This document shows positions 8,061-17,560 of a DNA stretch of 64,000 nt, piece by piece; positions within the stretch are counted from its first letter, which is position 1, and the number at the start of each line of letters is the position of its first letter. Under the pieces are notes generated by a model. It did no database searches and was not told where the DNA came from. It was given only the letters and a program-made list of their open reading frames with translations. Source of the DNA: Candidatus Omnitrophota bacterium (GTDB lineage: Bacteria; Ratteibacteria; UBA8468; B48-G9; DTJG01); assembly GCA_023818965.1 (NCBI GenBank), contig JAMWCD010000005.1:124001-188000 (forward strand), written 5' to 3'. The translations under genes were made by a program, and so were the position numbers.

Positions 8061-9422
8061 ATGAATAAAATTCATATCATTGGTATTGGTGGATCAGGAA
8101 CAAGTGGGCTGGCAAAAATTTTTAAAGCCCTTGGAAAAAATGTCCAGGGTTCAGATATGAAAAAAACAGAACAAACAGAAAATCTTGAAAATTCAGGAAT
8201 AAAGGTTTTTTATGGACACAAGTTAGAAAACATTGACCCAAGCATAGACATTGTTGTTCGTTCGCAGGCAGTAAATGATGATAACCCTGAATTTGTCGCA
8301 GCGAAAAAAATCAATATTCCTGTTATTACTTATCCCAGGGCACTTGGATTGCTTATGCGTGAAAAAAGGGGAATTGCAATATCAGGAACACACGGCAAGA
8401 CGACAACTTCTGCAATGGTTGTTTACATGCTTAAAAGATGCGGATATGAACCTGATTTTGTCATTGGTGGGGAAATATCAGGATATGGAAACTCAGGTGT
8501 AGGCAATAGTGGATTCCTTGTTGTTGAGGCATGCGAATATAAAAGATCTTTCCTGAATCTTGAACCGGAAATTGGCATTATCACTTCTATTGAAGAAGAT
8601 CACCTTGATTATTACAGGGATATCAATGATATAAAAAATGCCTTTGAAAATTTTTCTGAGCGGGTACATCCTTATGGTAAGGTTATTGGAATGATTGAGG
8701 ATGATATTGTTGCTTCAGTGATGAATCACTGTGGTGTCCCTGTTATGAGTTATGGCTTTAATAGGGGAGATATTCAGGCAAAAAACATAAGATTGTCTCA
8801 GGATGGAAACAGGTTTGATTGCTTTTACCAGGGAAATAAACTTGGAGAAATTTATATACCGCTATGGGGTAAACATAACATATTGAATGCACTTGCTGCA
8901 ATATCAACTGGTTTGATTTTGGGTATTTCCTTTGAAAAAATTTCAGATTCATTGAAAAATTTTCCTGGAGTTAATCGGCGGTCTCAAATACTTGGAATAA
9001 TCAATGATGTTATTATTATGGACGATTACGGTCATCACCCAACAGAAATTGTTGCAACTTTGAATGGTCTGAGGCAACGTTTTCCATCAAGAAGATTGAT
9101 TACCATTTTTCAACCACATCAGTACAGTAGAACAAGATTTTTGTTAAAAGATTTTGCAACCTCATTCATCACGGCAGATGAAGTAATTGTTCCTGATATA
9201 TATTTTGTGAGGGATTCGGAAAATGAAAAAAAACTTGTTAATAGTGAAATCCTTGTGAATGAAATTTTGAAATCAGGAACAAGTGCAAAGTATATCAAGG
9301 AATTTGATGAAATCGTTGACTATCTTATGAAAAACGTTCGATCTGGAGATCTTGTTCTGACACTTGGTGCAGGTCCTGTTTATCAGATAGGTTTAAAACT
9401 AAAGCAGGCACTTGAAAAATGA
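8061..9422 (+). CDS. murC: UDP-N-acetylmuramate--L-alanine ligase
   Basis: Cytoplasmic Mur ligase adding L-Ala to UDP-MurNAc. The Rossmann start HIIGIGGSGTSGLAK, the ATP loop GTHGKTTT (about residues 109-116), the HNILNALAAIS segment and the C-terminal DDYGHHPTEI and FQPHQYSRTR motifs are all present. About 453 aa, full length. The start may instead be the ATG at 8040, which would overlap murG by 17 nt; neither has a strong ribosome site. murB, ddl and ftsQ, often next in such clusters, do not follow. Confidence 0.95.
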   Translation: MNKIHIIGIGGSGTSGLAKIFKALGKNVQGSDMKKTEQTENLENSGIKVFYGHKLENIDPSIDIVVRSQAVNDDNPEFVAAKKINIPVITYPRALGLLMREKRGIAISGTHGKTTTSAMVVYMLKRCGYEPDFVIGGEISGYGNSGVGNSGFLVVEACEYKRSFLNLEPEIGIITSIEEDHLDYYRDINDIKNAFENFSERVHPYGKVIGMIEDDIVASVMNHCGVPVMSYGFNRGDIQAKNIRLSQDGNRFDCFYQGNKLGEIYIPLWGKHNILNALAAISTGLILGISFEKISDSLKNFPGVNRRSQILGIINDVIIMDDYGHHPTEIVATLNGLRQRFPSRRLITIFQPHQYSRTRFLLKDFATSFITADEVIVPDIYFVRDSENEKKLVNSEILVNEILKSGTSAKYIKEFDEIVDYLMKNVRSGDLVLTLGAGPVYQIGLKLKQALEK

Positions 9423-10078
9423 AAAAAATTATTCTCACAAGAAATGAAGTTTATCTGAAGGAAAAAGTAACTTACGAAAAATACTGTATTCCACCCCTAA
9501 TTTTAATGGAAAATGCTGGAAGGGAAGTTGCTATTGAAGCAAAAAGGGTCTTACAACGTTATCGCTGGAGAAAAATTGTTGTATGTTCGGGTCCAGGTAA
9601 CAATGGTGGTGATGGAATGGTTGCTGCAAGGTATCTTTATTGCTGGGGTTATCCAGTAGAATGTATAATTCTTTTTGACCCTTCAAATTTAAAAGAACCT
9701 GCCTTTACAAATTATCAAATTCTGGTTAAAATGAATTTGGTTTCTTTTTTTAAAAATAGGGCATGGTTTGAGGAAAAGATTGTTTCATCAGATATTATTA
9801 TTGATGCCATCTTTGGAATTGGACTGCAGAGGAATGTTGAAGGAAATGCGAAAATTGCAATAGAGGCGATCAATGCATCAAGTAAATTTGTTATCAGTGT
9901 TGATATTCCCTCAGGACTTGATGCAGATACAGGCAGTGTATATTCTATTGCAGTAAAGGTAAATGAAACAATTACTTTTGGCTTTGGCAAGGCAGGTTTA
10001 TACACACAAACAGGGAAACAATATGCAGGAAGGATTAAAATTGTTGATATCGGGTATCCGCCAGAGCTTTATTCTTAG
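9419..10078 (+). CDS. nnrE: NAD(P)H-hydrate epimerase (YjeF N-domain)
   Basis: Repairs damaged NAD(P)H by epimerising R- and S-hydrates. At 219 aa it is a stand-alone N-domain without the dehydratase half usually fused in bacteria. Seen: PLILMENAGREVA, VCSGPGNNGGDGMVAARYL (about 57-75), IIDAIFGIGL and VDIPSGLDADTG. The start overlaps murC as ATGA. A separate NnrD would be expected elsewhere in the genome. Confidence 0.92.
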   Translation: MKKIILTRNEVYLKEKVTYEKYCIPPLILMENAGREVAIEAKRVLQRYRWRKIVVCSGPGNNGGDGMVAARYLYCWGYPVECIILFDPSNLKEPAFTNYQILVKMNLVSFFKNRAWFEEKIVSSDIIIDAIFGIGLQRNVEGNAKIAIEAINASSKFVISVDIPSGLDADTGSVYSIAVKVNETITFGFGKAGLYTQTGKQYAGRIKIVDIGYPPELYS

Positions 10079-12671
10079 TGTGATATTTTTGACCTTTTGT
10101 TTGAATGGTTTCAGCCAGCAAACCTGGAAGGAAATTCTTCTTAATGGAACCACAAAACAAAAGATTGAAATATTAAAGAAAATCATTTCAGAAAAAAACA
10201 CAACAATCCTTCCTGAAGTTCCAAATGTCCTTGATGATCCTTCAAAGGATGTCAGAATACTTGCTTCAGAGGCATTACTTAATCTTGGAGATAGTTCCTT
10301 TATTACCGCCTATGAGAAAGAACTCAATGACACTTTCTGGCAGGTGCGACTTAATGGAATCAAAGGACTTGTACAGTGGGGAATTGGGGATGAAATAATA
10401 AATGATTTCAAGAAAGCACTTGATGATTCATACTGGCAGGTAAGATACTGGGCAGCCACTGGCATCGGAAAATTCGGAGACGAAAAAGCAATTGATGTGA
10501 TACTGTCACATTTGAAAGACGAAAATTTTCAGGTAAGGAGTGAACTTTTCTGGTCATTGCGTAGAATTCTTGGAAGAGATGAAGCAAGATATTCATTCAA
10601 AAAACTTCCTGATTCTGCTATTACAAATATGGCACAGGCAGCAAAGGTTGATGACATTAAAACACAGGTCAATGCAATCTGGGCTTTTGAAGCAACCACA
10701 GATAAAAGGGTTGTACCTGTGCTACTTGATTTCTTAAACGCAAATTACGATGATGTGAAAATTCAGGCGGTCTGGGCTCTTGAAAATTTGAAAACAAACG
10801 AAGGATTTGAATTTTTAAGAGCAAAACTTCTTGAGCCATCAGTAAAGGTCAAGATAGAAACAATCAAATCACTTGTTCGCCTTGGAGATACTGAAAGTGT
10901 ACCTGCAATGGTTGGAAAACTTGATGATCCTGACGAAAACGTGAGGATTTTCGCTTTATGGGCCCTCAAGGAATTTAAGGATTTTGTATCCTTCCCTGCC
11001 ATTGTAAAAAAACTTGCTGATAAGTCAGAAAAGGTCAGGGATTATGCTTACAATATAATTCTGGAACTGAAAAGTCCTGATTTCATTCCAGTATTAGAGG
11101 ATGCTGTGCTTTCTCCTGATTTTCCTCTGAGTTCATCTGTGTTGGCAGCAGAATTGCTTGGAAAAATTGGTTCACCAGAAGAGGCATTATTCTTTGATTC
11201 TGTAAAAAACCATCCTGAGCCTGCCTTAAGAAAAACCATACTTTCATCATGGTATAAGGTCAATCCTGATGACAGTGCATTTTTGAATTACTTAAATTTT
11301 GCAAGTCGTCTTGATTCTGATGTGATGGTAAGAAAAAATGCTCAAAGAATACTTGAAGCAATTGTCCAGGATATCGGAAAGAACTTAAAATCCAGTGAAC
11401 AGATGAAAAGGAGTCAGGCACTTGAAAAATTGCAATTTTTCAAAGAATCAGTTTATATCACATCAACAATCCATGAAATGCTGTATTCTAATTATCAGGA
11501 TGTTCGAAACGCAGCACTTGAACTGATACCTTATCAGCCAAAGGCAGCGGTTTTTTCAATCATGAAAAAAATTTTGCTTGAGGAACAATCAGGTGAGATA
11601 AAAAAACTTGCGATAATCGCAATGGGAAAAGCAGGAATAAAACAGGCAGTTCCACTGTTGACAAATATGTTGAAAACAGATGATCCTGAAATTCAAAGTT
11701 ATGTTTCCTATGCACTGGCACTTCTTGGAAACAATGCAGGGCTTCACATCGCTCTGAGAGATACACGCAGTCCTGATATTGAAATACAGGCAATGGCAAT
11801 AGAAACAATTGCTCTTTTGAATGCAGAGGAAGCAATTCCTGCACTTTTACGGATTCTTGAGAACTCGGAACTTGCAATAAAGTTGAAAGCCGCGTGGGCA
11901 TTAAGTCGCCTTGGCGAAGAAAAGGGAATGTATACACTGGTAAACTTGAGCCATCAGGACATAGAACCATTACGTACCCAGGCACGGCAGTTTTTAACAG
12001 ATAAAAAAATTCCATCATCTCTCAGGGCAAAAATTCCAGCAATTCAGAAGGAACTTGATAAACTGATCACAGGGGTACCTGAAGCATCTTTAAAGAAAAT
12101 TGTTGCTATTAAAACAACAGAACAACCTGTCATTGATGGTAGTGCAAATGACAGAATATGGCGACTGGCAAATGAAGATAGAAGCATGATATATCTCATT
12201 GGAGAAAAAGTTCCTTCTGAAGTCCAAACATCTGTAATGGTTGCCTATGATGAAAACAGGATTTATTTCCTTTTCAATTGTCTTGACCCTGACGCATCAT
12301 CCATCACCTTTGATAGTGGAGAATTCCTTACAATTTCAATAAATCCATCGTCTTCTGATAACCGCTGGTACCAGTACACACTTCATGCAACAAATTTTTT
12401 AAAATATGCATATGTGTGGAAGAAATACATAACAGATGATATGGATACCGAGTGGCAGTCACAGTGGACATCAGCAACAAAAATAACAAATAGTGGATGG
12501 ATGGCAGAGATTATGATTCCATTTACTGATTTTGGAGTATCAAAAATTCCAGAAGGAAAATGGGAAATAAACTTCCAGAGGATTTCAGACCATCTTCCTG
12601 CTGTAACATGGACAGGGAAGATTGATAATCCTGCTCAGTTTGGACAAATTATATTTAAAACAGGTAGATAA
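10041..12671 (+). CDS. Secreted HEAT-repeat protein with C-terminal CBM9-like domain
   Basis: About 876 aa. After a signal peptide ending near GFSQQ, more than a dozen HEAT/PBS-lyase-type helical repeats run to about residue 680 (for example DDSYWQVRYWAATGIGKFGD, DDPDENVRIFALWALKEF). A family-9-like carbohydrate-binding domain closes the protein (PVIDGSANDRIW, VAYDENRIYFLF, GWMAEIMIPFTDFG). The start is inferred as TTG 10041, because AGGAAGG (10027-10033) is 7 bases upstream and a short signal peptide results; ATG 10023 is also open. It overlaps nnrE by 38 nt. The role is probably an exported scaffold or sugar binder; no enzyme motif is seen. Confidence 0.8.
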   Translation: MLISGIRQSFILSVIFLTFCLNGFSQQTWKEILLNGTTKQKIEILKKIISEKNTTILPEVPNVLDDPSKDVRILASEALLNLGDSSFITAYEKELNDTFWQVRLNGIKGLVQWGIGDEIINDFKKALDDSYWQVRYWAATGIGKFGDEKAIDVILSHLKDENFQVRSELFWSLRRILGRDEARYSFKKLPDSAITNMAQAAKVDDIKTQVNAIWAFEATTDKRVVPVLLDFLNANYDDVKIQAVWALENLKTNEGFEFLRAKLLEPSVKVKIETIKSLVRLGDTESVPAMVGKLDDPDENVRIFALWALKEFKDFVSFPAIVKKLADKSEKVRDYAYNIILELKSPDFIPVLEDAVLSPDFPLSSSVLAAELLGKIGSPEEALFFDSVKNHPEPALRKTILSSWYKVNPDDSAFLNYLNFASRLDSDVMVRKNAQRILEAIVQDIGKNLKSSEQMKRSQALEKLQFFKESVYITSTIHEMLYSNYQDVRNAALELIPYQPKAAVFSIMKKILLEEQSGEIKKLAIIAMGKAGIKQAVPLLTNMLKTDDPEIQSYVSYALALLGNNAGLHIALRDTRSPDIEIQAMAIETIALLNAEEAIPALLRILENSELAIKLKAAWALSRLGEEKGMYTLVNLSHQDIEPLRTQARQFLTDKKIPSSLRAKIPAIQKELDKLITGVPEASLKKIVAIKTTEQPVIDGSANDRIWRLANEDRSMIYLIGEKVPSEVQTSVMVAYDENRIYFLFNCLDPDASSITFDSGEFLTISINPSSSDNRWYQYTLHATNFLKYAYVWKKYITDDMDTEWQSQWTSATKITNSGWMAEIMIPFTDFGVSKIPEGKWEINFQRISDHLPAVTWTGKIDNPAQFGQIIFKTGR

Positions 12672-12672
12672 A

Positions 12673-14517
12673 ATGAAAAAAATAATTATGCTTTTCGCAA
12701 TAGGATTTATCTTAAATACACTGACAACTTTTGCACAATCATGGTATGAGAAAAATGCAGGACTGAAGGTCATTTATCCTTCAAATGTATGGACATGTAT
12801 TGAAAAAGCCCGTCAATATTATAATGCTGGAAATATTGAACTTGCAGACCAGTATTTAAGAAAAGCAGAGCAATTGACAATTGCTGCTGAGCCATTTAAT
12901 CCCAAAAACTGGCCCTCTCACTGGCCAAGAACCCAGGAGGCACTTGATATCATTAGATATGCACCTCCTTCAGCGTATATTTACAGGATATTTGCTGACT
13001 TTGCCATTGACCAGAACAGAAGTAAAGAGGCAGTGAAATATATTAAATTGTATCTTAATCGTTCGTATATTCCTGATGCTTCATATCTTTATAAACTTGG
13101 AAATCTGCTTGAGTCAGATTCAATGGTTGTACAAGCAATAAGCGTTTATCAGGAACTTATTAATTGCATAAAAACGAGAAATTTTCACAATGATGCTCCT
13201 CAACTGAATACAATTGAACGGAAAATAAGGATCCTCAATGCACAAATTGAACCTGTTGTAATTCTTCCGCTTGACATGAAAATTCAGGGATTGCCATCTT
13301 TTCTTTCTGACATTGGTAATATTTTCAAAGAAAAACTAGCGCTGCTTGATGGCAGAAAATATATTGTGATTAAAGACCAGGTTCTTGACAAACTACTTGC
13401 AGAACAGAATCTCACAAGACAGGAAATAATTGATGATTTTGAAGAAAGAGAACGAATTATCAAGTTGCTCAATGTCAATTATGTCCTCGAACCAGCAATT
13501 GCAAAAATAGAAAACATGTATATTTTTCAGGTTCGTGTATACAGGTCAACCCAGAGAGAACCAGTTGAAACTTTTGAGTATAAAAATGAGAATTATGAAT
13601 TTTTACCAAATTATTTACAGAGATTTGTTTTTGAATTTCAGGACAAACAAATTCCCGACAATTTGTTGATCCCGGAAAACTCATACCAATGGGCATATGA
13701 AGCATCGGATAATATTCAACAGGTTGCAATGTCAAATACAGGAAATACAATCATTGCTGGTTGTAAGGATGGCAGGGTATATGTGTTCAGCCGTAAAGGA
13801 AGTGTACTTGGAGCATTCAAAGAAAATGATGAAATCATAAGTGTTGCTGTATCCCCTGATGGTCATTATACATCATGGGCTTCAATTGATGGGAAAATTA
13901 CTCTCGCTGATGCCATAAAGGTTGTATTTAGAACCAGTTCAAAAAATCTTGTGAGGGCGATTTCTATAGGAGAAAATGGCAAATTCTGGGTCTATGCAAT
14001 TAATGAAAAAATTTACTATCTTGATAACAAAGGAGAAATTTACTGGACAAGATCACTTCCTGACTGGGTAAATGCGATGGAAATCAGTCCTGATTGCACA
14101 CGCGTCGCAGCCGGCTCAACAAATGGTGATTTTGTTGTTTATACAGATGAAGGAAATCTTGCGTGGAGTAAAAAACTTGGAAGTCCAATTACAAGAATCA
14201 GTTTTTCGCCAAAAATGGGTTATATCGCAGTGGGTTTAAAGAATAATGTTGTTTATGTTTTTTCAATCAATGGTGATGAAGTAATAAAGTTTACTCTTGG
14301 AGATGAAGTACGACTTCTTACCTTTAATCAGGATCTTCTTGATTCAGTGGTGGGAATATGGAATTTGTGGTATTATTTTCTTGATAAATCCAGAAGCAAG
14401 GTCTGGTTCTATTCTGTAGACAAATCAATTAACTGTGCTCACTCTGCGACTGTTTCAAACATTTATGCTCTTGCAAAAGGGAAGAGTTTGCTTGTTTACA
14501 CTGTTGTGTGGAAATAA
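12673..14517 (+). CDS. Secreted TPR / CsgG-like / beta-propeller protein
   Basis: A 614-aa exported protein; the signal peptide ends near TTFAQS. Residues about 35-190 contain TPR-like helical pairs. A middle section, PVVILPLDMKIQG to VRVYRSTQREPVETFEY (about 195-320), resembles the CsgG/TolB-N type of alpha-beta domain by pattern only. Residues 340-600 are WD40/PQQ-like blades (IAGCKDGRVYVFSRKG, VAAGSTNGDFVVYTDEG, IAVGLKNNVVYVFSING). It begins one base after the HEAT-CBM9 stop, so the two are cotranscribed and may act together in the periplasm or at the surface. Confidence 0.75.
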   Translation: MKKIIMLFAIGFILNTLTTFAQSWYEKNAGLKVIYPSNVWTCIEKARQYYNAGNIELADQYLRKAEQLTIAAEPFNPKNWPSHWPRTQEALDIIRYAPPSAYIYRIFADFAIDQNRSKEAVKYIKLYLNRSYIPDASYLYKLGNLLESDSMVVQAISVYQELINCIKTRNFHNDAPQLNTIERKIRILNAQIEPVVILPLDMKIQGLPSFLSDIGNIFKEKLALLDGRKYIVIKDQVLDKLLAEQNLTRQEIIDDFEERERIIKLLNVNYVLEPAIAKIENMYIFQVRVYRSTQREPVETFEYKNENYEFLPNYLQRFVFEFQDKQIPDNLLIPENSYQWAYEASDNIQQVAMSNTGNTIIAGCKDGRVYVFSRKGSVLGAFKENDEIISVAVSPDGHYTSWASIDGKITLADAIKVVFRTSSKNLVRAISIGENGKFWVYAINEKIYYLDNKGEIYWTRSLPDWVNAMEISPDCTRVAAGSTNGDFVVYTDEGNLAWSKKLGSPITRISFSPKMGYIAVGLKNNVVYVFSINGDEVIKFTLGDEVRLLTFNQDLLDSVVGIWNLWYYFLDKSRSKVWFYSVDKSINCAHSATVSNIYALAKGKSLLVYTVVWK

Positions 14518-14556
14518 ATTTTTTCCTGTTAACATACATAAGAAGGAGGTTTAAAA

Positions 14557-15573
14557 ATGGTAAGGGTTGCCATCATCGGAGCAGGATTTATGGGTTCAAT
14601 GCATGCAGAAGTTTATATGCAGTTGCCAAATGTGAAAGTGGCAGCAATTGTTGATGAACGAGGTGAAAAGGCAAAATCACTTGCAGAAAGGGTTGGTGCA
14701 ATTCCGTATCTTTCAGCCGACCAGGTTTTTGCAAAACCAGATATTGCAATTGTTGACATATGCCTGCCAACATTTTTGCACAAGGAATATGTTGTTAAAG
14801 CAGCAAATGCAGGTAAGGATGTTGTTTGTGAAAAGCCAATAGCATTAACTCTTGAAGACGCAAATGAGATGGTTAATGTATGTAAGGCAAACAAAGTAAG
14901 ATTTATGGTTGCTCATGTAATAAGATTCTGGCCCGAGTATGCATTTGTAAAGAAAAACTATGACCAGGGAAGATTTGGAAAACTCATAACCATCACCTGT
15001 ACAAGATTAAGTCCGAAGCCAACCTGGGGATGGCAGAACTGGTTACTTGATAATAATCGCTCAGGTGGAGCACTTTTTGACCTTCACATTCATGACGTTG
15101 ACTATCTTCTTTATCTGATTGGGAAAAAACCATTATCACTCTATTCTCGTGGTACTTTTTCTCAGGAAGAAGGATACACTCATGTTTTTACGACCTACAA
15201 CTTTCCTGATGGTATCACTGCCTTTGCTGAAGGTGCCTGGGATATGACATCAAACTTTCCATTTGAGATGAAATTTATTGCGCAGTTTGAGAAAGCAGTT
15301 GTTGATTTTGATTCAACATCAAACCCAACATTAACCGTTTATTATGCTGATGGAAGAATTGACAGGCCTCAAATGGAAAGAAAAACTTCACAGGTTTCAG
15401 GTGGAAATATTTCTGACCTTGGTGGTTATTTCTTTGAACTGAACTATTTTATTGACCATGTCGTTGCTAATAAAGAATTTCAGGTTATTACACCTGAAGA
15501 TGCTGTAGAAAGTTTATCAGTGGTTTTAAAAGAGAAAGAATCCCTGGACTCAGGTAAAATAATAAACCTGTAA
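14557..15573 (+). CDS. Gfo/Idh/MocA family oxidoreductase
   Basis: NAD(P)-dependent sugar or inositol dehydrogenase, 338 aa. The Rossmann motif is VAIIGAGFMGSMHAEVY at residues 4-20, the conserved CEKPIALT comes near 91, and the C-terminal domain contains GGALFDLHIHDVDYL. The EKP lysine and HxxD-type catalytic region look intact. AAGGAGG lies 8 bases upstream. myo-Inositol dehydrogenase-like, but the substrate is not assignable. Confidence 0.9.
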   Translation: MVRVAIIGAGFMGSMHAEVYMQLPNVKVAAIVDERGEKAKSLAERVGAIPYLSADQVFAKPDIAIVDICLPTFLHKEYVVKAANAGKDVVCEKPIALTLEDANEMVNVCKANKVRFMVAHVIRFWPEYAFVKKNYDQGRFGKLITITCTRLSPKPTWGWQNWLLDNNRSGGALFDLHIHDVDYLLYLIGKKPLSLYSRGTFSQEEGYTHVFTTYNFPDGITAFAEGAWDMTSNFPFEMKFIAQFEKAVVDFDSTSNPTLTVYYADGRIDRPQMERKTSQVSGGNISDLGGYFFELNYFIDHVVANKEFQVITPEDAVESLSVVLKEKESLDSGKIINL

Positions 15574-15578
15574 AAACT

Positions 15579-16319
15579 TTAAACTTTTTCAAATTCATAC
15601 ATCAGGATAGAGACAGCCACAATTGTTGCTGTCTCAACGCTCAGTATTCTTGGACCAAGCCCTGCAATGGGGATTCCATTGCTTTCAGCCATGGACACTT
15701 CTTCCTGTGTAAATCCACCTTCAGGACCAATAAAGATTCTGATCAGTTTTATTTCAGGCATTTTTTCTTTTATTGAGTTCAGTACAATTTTAATATGAGT
15801 TGATGCCTGCTCCCAGAAAAGTATTCCACAAATTTTATTGGAAATTACTGTTTCAAATCTCTGTGGTAAAGAAATTGAAGGAATTTTTGTTCTTCCTGCA
15901 ATCTTGCTTCCTTCGCCTGCAATTTTTTCCCATCTTTTAATTTTTGCGGGTAAACTTTTGGTATCAATATTGATGATACTTCTGGTAGTTATCATTGGTA
16001 TGATTGATGTAACACCAATTTCAGAAACCTTTTTTATGATATTTTCAAATGTTTTTGTTTTACACAATGAAATGCACAACTCAATTGAGACACTGGCTTC
16101 CTTTTGCTGATTCGTTCTCTTTTCCAAAATAACTCCTTCGACATAAGAAGGATTTGTGGATGTAATTTTTATCAAAAACTCCATCCCTGTTCCATCAAAA
16201 CCATAAAAAACAGAACCTGTGCTCATTCTAAGAACATTTTTGATATAATGAGCAGGTTCGTCATAAACAAAAATTTTTTCTCCAGTGATTTTATGATTAT
16301 AAAGATAAATGCGCCTCAT
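15579..16319 (-). CDS. rsmE: 16S rRNA m3U1498 methyltransferase
   Basis: SPOUT-class methyltransferase acting on U1498 of 16S rRNA, 246 aa. The N-terminal PUA-like domain begins MRRIYLYNH and HYIKNVLRM; the SPOUT knot shows FIGPEGGFTQEEV and LGPRILSVETATIVAVS near the C-terminus. It is coupled to the upstream DUF167 gene by an ATGA overlap and is convergent with the dehydrogenase gene 5 bases away. Confidence 0.93.
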   Translation of the reverse strand: MRRIYLYNHKITGEKIFVYDEPAHYIKNVLRMSTGSVFYGFDGTGMEFLIKITSTNPSYVEGVILEKRTNQQKEASVSIELCISLCKTKTFENIIKKVSEIGVTSIIPMITTRSIINIDTKSLPAKIKRWEKIAGEGSKIAGRTKIPSISLPQRFETVISNKICGILFWEQASTHIKIVLNSIKEKMPEIKLIRIFIGPEGGFTQEEVSMAESNGIPIAGLGPRILSVETATIVAVSILMYEFEKV

Positions 16320-16537
16320 AATATCTCAATGATTTTATTTTTTGATGTATAACCTGAAACGATTTTTATTGAAGATTTTGATACATTGAAATAATCAGAT
16401 AGCATCTCTATTACAGCAGAATTTGCTCTTCCTTCAGAAGGTGGTTCATTTAGATAAATAACAAAACTTCCATCACTCATTTCAATAATTTTTTTCTGTC
16501 TCGAAAATGGTTTTACCTTAACCCTGATTTTTTTCAA
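16316..16537 (-). CDS. DUF167/UPF0235 family protein
   Basis: YggU-type small protein, about 73 aa. The family pattern is KIRVKVKPFSRQKKI, then LNEPPSEGRANSAVIEMLSDY and IKIVSGYTSKNKIIEI. Function is unknown. The frame is open to 16651, but that extension runs into a promoter-like TATAAT around 16575 and the repeat. The TTG at 16537 with AAGGA 5 bases upstream places the start exactly at the domain edge; ATG 16597 has no ribosome site. Confidence 0.75.
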   Translation of the reverse strand: MKKIRVKVKPFSRQKKIIEMSDGSFVIYLNEPPSEGRANSAVIEMLSDYFNVSKSSIKIVSGYTSKNKIIEIL

Positions 16538-16645
16538 GTGAATCCTTTTTGAAAATTTTGTATAGCGTGACTCAACCAATATATTATAATAGCACATTTT
16601 GAGGATGAAGGGTGAGGGTGTCTGAGCAGGGGAATACCCTTTTTC

Positions 16646-16750
16646 TTGCATCCCCTCCTTTCAGGAGGGGAAAGAGGGGAGGTGGCAAAGGGGGACAAAG
16701 GGGGATTTAAAATAGTTTCTCCCTTTCATAAAGGGAGATGCAAGAGGGAT
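16646..16750 (+). repeat. Hairpin-rich dispersed repeat, copy A
   Basis: About 105 bp matching copy B (26006-26110) in the same orientation with about five differences. It contains two palindromes (CCCCTCC around TTTCA, and CTCCCTTT around CATA) and is followed by a further C5/G5 hairpin at about 16768-16788. There is no ORF or transposase; it looks like a MITE or REP-like unit. The rest of the 16538-16885 gap is purine-rich sequence with nothing else recognisable. Confidence 0.8.
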
Positions 16751-16885
16751 TGAAATCTTCCCCAGCCCCCTTTTTAGAAAAGAGGGGGAACTTGGCAAGA
16801 AAAGAAAAGGAGTGAGAGCAAGGGAAGGAGGGGAGGTTATGAGTGGCTATTTATGGATATCTCTCAAACAAAATCAAACTTCGTC

Positions 16886-17560
16886 TCACAATCTCAACAA
16901 ATAACCATTTTTTTCTAACCAATCTTTACATTTCTTATAATCAGGCAGTAACATTTTCACTTTACTCCAGAAGAATTTTGTATGATTCTTTTCTTCAAGA
17001 TGGAAAAGTTCATGGACAACAACATAATCTATGATAGGTAGAGGCGCCATAATTAGCCGCCAGGAAAAATTCAAATTTCCTTTGATAGAGCAAGATCCCC
17101 ATCTTTTATTTGCGTCAGTGATATTAATCTTATTATATACAAATCCTCTTTTTTTTGCATACCATTCAACCCTCTCAGAAATCTTTTCATAAGCCCTCTC
17201 TTTGTACCAATTAATAAATAAATCTCTCGCAACTGGCAGGTAATCTCTCAAAAGGGAAAAGCAATTATTATTGAATAACAATGGTGTGTTTTGTTTGTCA
17301 ACGATACTCAATTTATAATATCTTCCAAGGTAAAGAAAACCTTCCCCATTCACAAACTCTTTTTTAACAAACTTTGGGTCTCTTGCAATAATATTTTCTT
17401 TCTTTTTTTCTATCCAATCTTTATGTTTGATAACAACATTCCTTATAGTTTGCTCGCTCACTTCAAGCGGTGCTCTAACAATTAAAGTAGCATCATCAGT
17501 TATCTGTAAAGCAATTGTTTTTCTTTTTGTCCTTATTACTTTATCAATTTTAATTTCCAT
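16886..17560 (-). CDS. YgjP-like zinc metallopeptidase (DUF45)
   Basis: About 224 aa. The family pattern is NKRWGSCSIKGNLNFSWRL followed by the zinc site VVHELFHLEEKNHTKFFW (HExxH near residues 175-179). Such DUF45 metalloproteases often lie beside type I restriction genes; their substrate is not established. The ATG at 17560 overlaps the hsdR stop by 11 nt; in-frame ATGs at 17572 and 17587 are alternatives, none with a clear ribosome site. It is the last gene of the hsd operon. Confidence 0.85.
   Translation of the reverse strand: MEIKIDKVIRTKRKTIALQITDDATLIVRAPLEVSEQTIRNVVIKHKDWIEKKKENIIARDPKFVKKEFVNGEGFLYLGRYYKLSIVDKQNTPLLFNNNCFSLLRDYLPVARDLFINWYKERAYEKISERVEWYAKKRGFVYNKINITDANKRWGSCSIKGNLNFSWRLIMAPLPIIDYVVVHELFHLEEKNHTKFFWSKVKMLLPDYKKCKDWLEKNGYLLRL

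Noticed and set aside
11560-12018. A 152-codon minus-strand ORF inside the HEAT gene
   Set aside because: Shadow of the HEAT repeat coding sequence; no ribosome site or family pattern.
16600-16640. Possible second attachment site matching the tRNA-His 3' end
   Set aside because: Only a short GGGTGAGGG similarity; too weak to call an attR for the restriction island.
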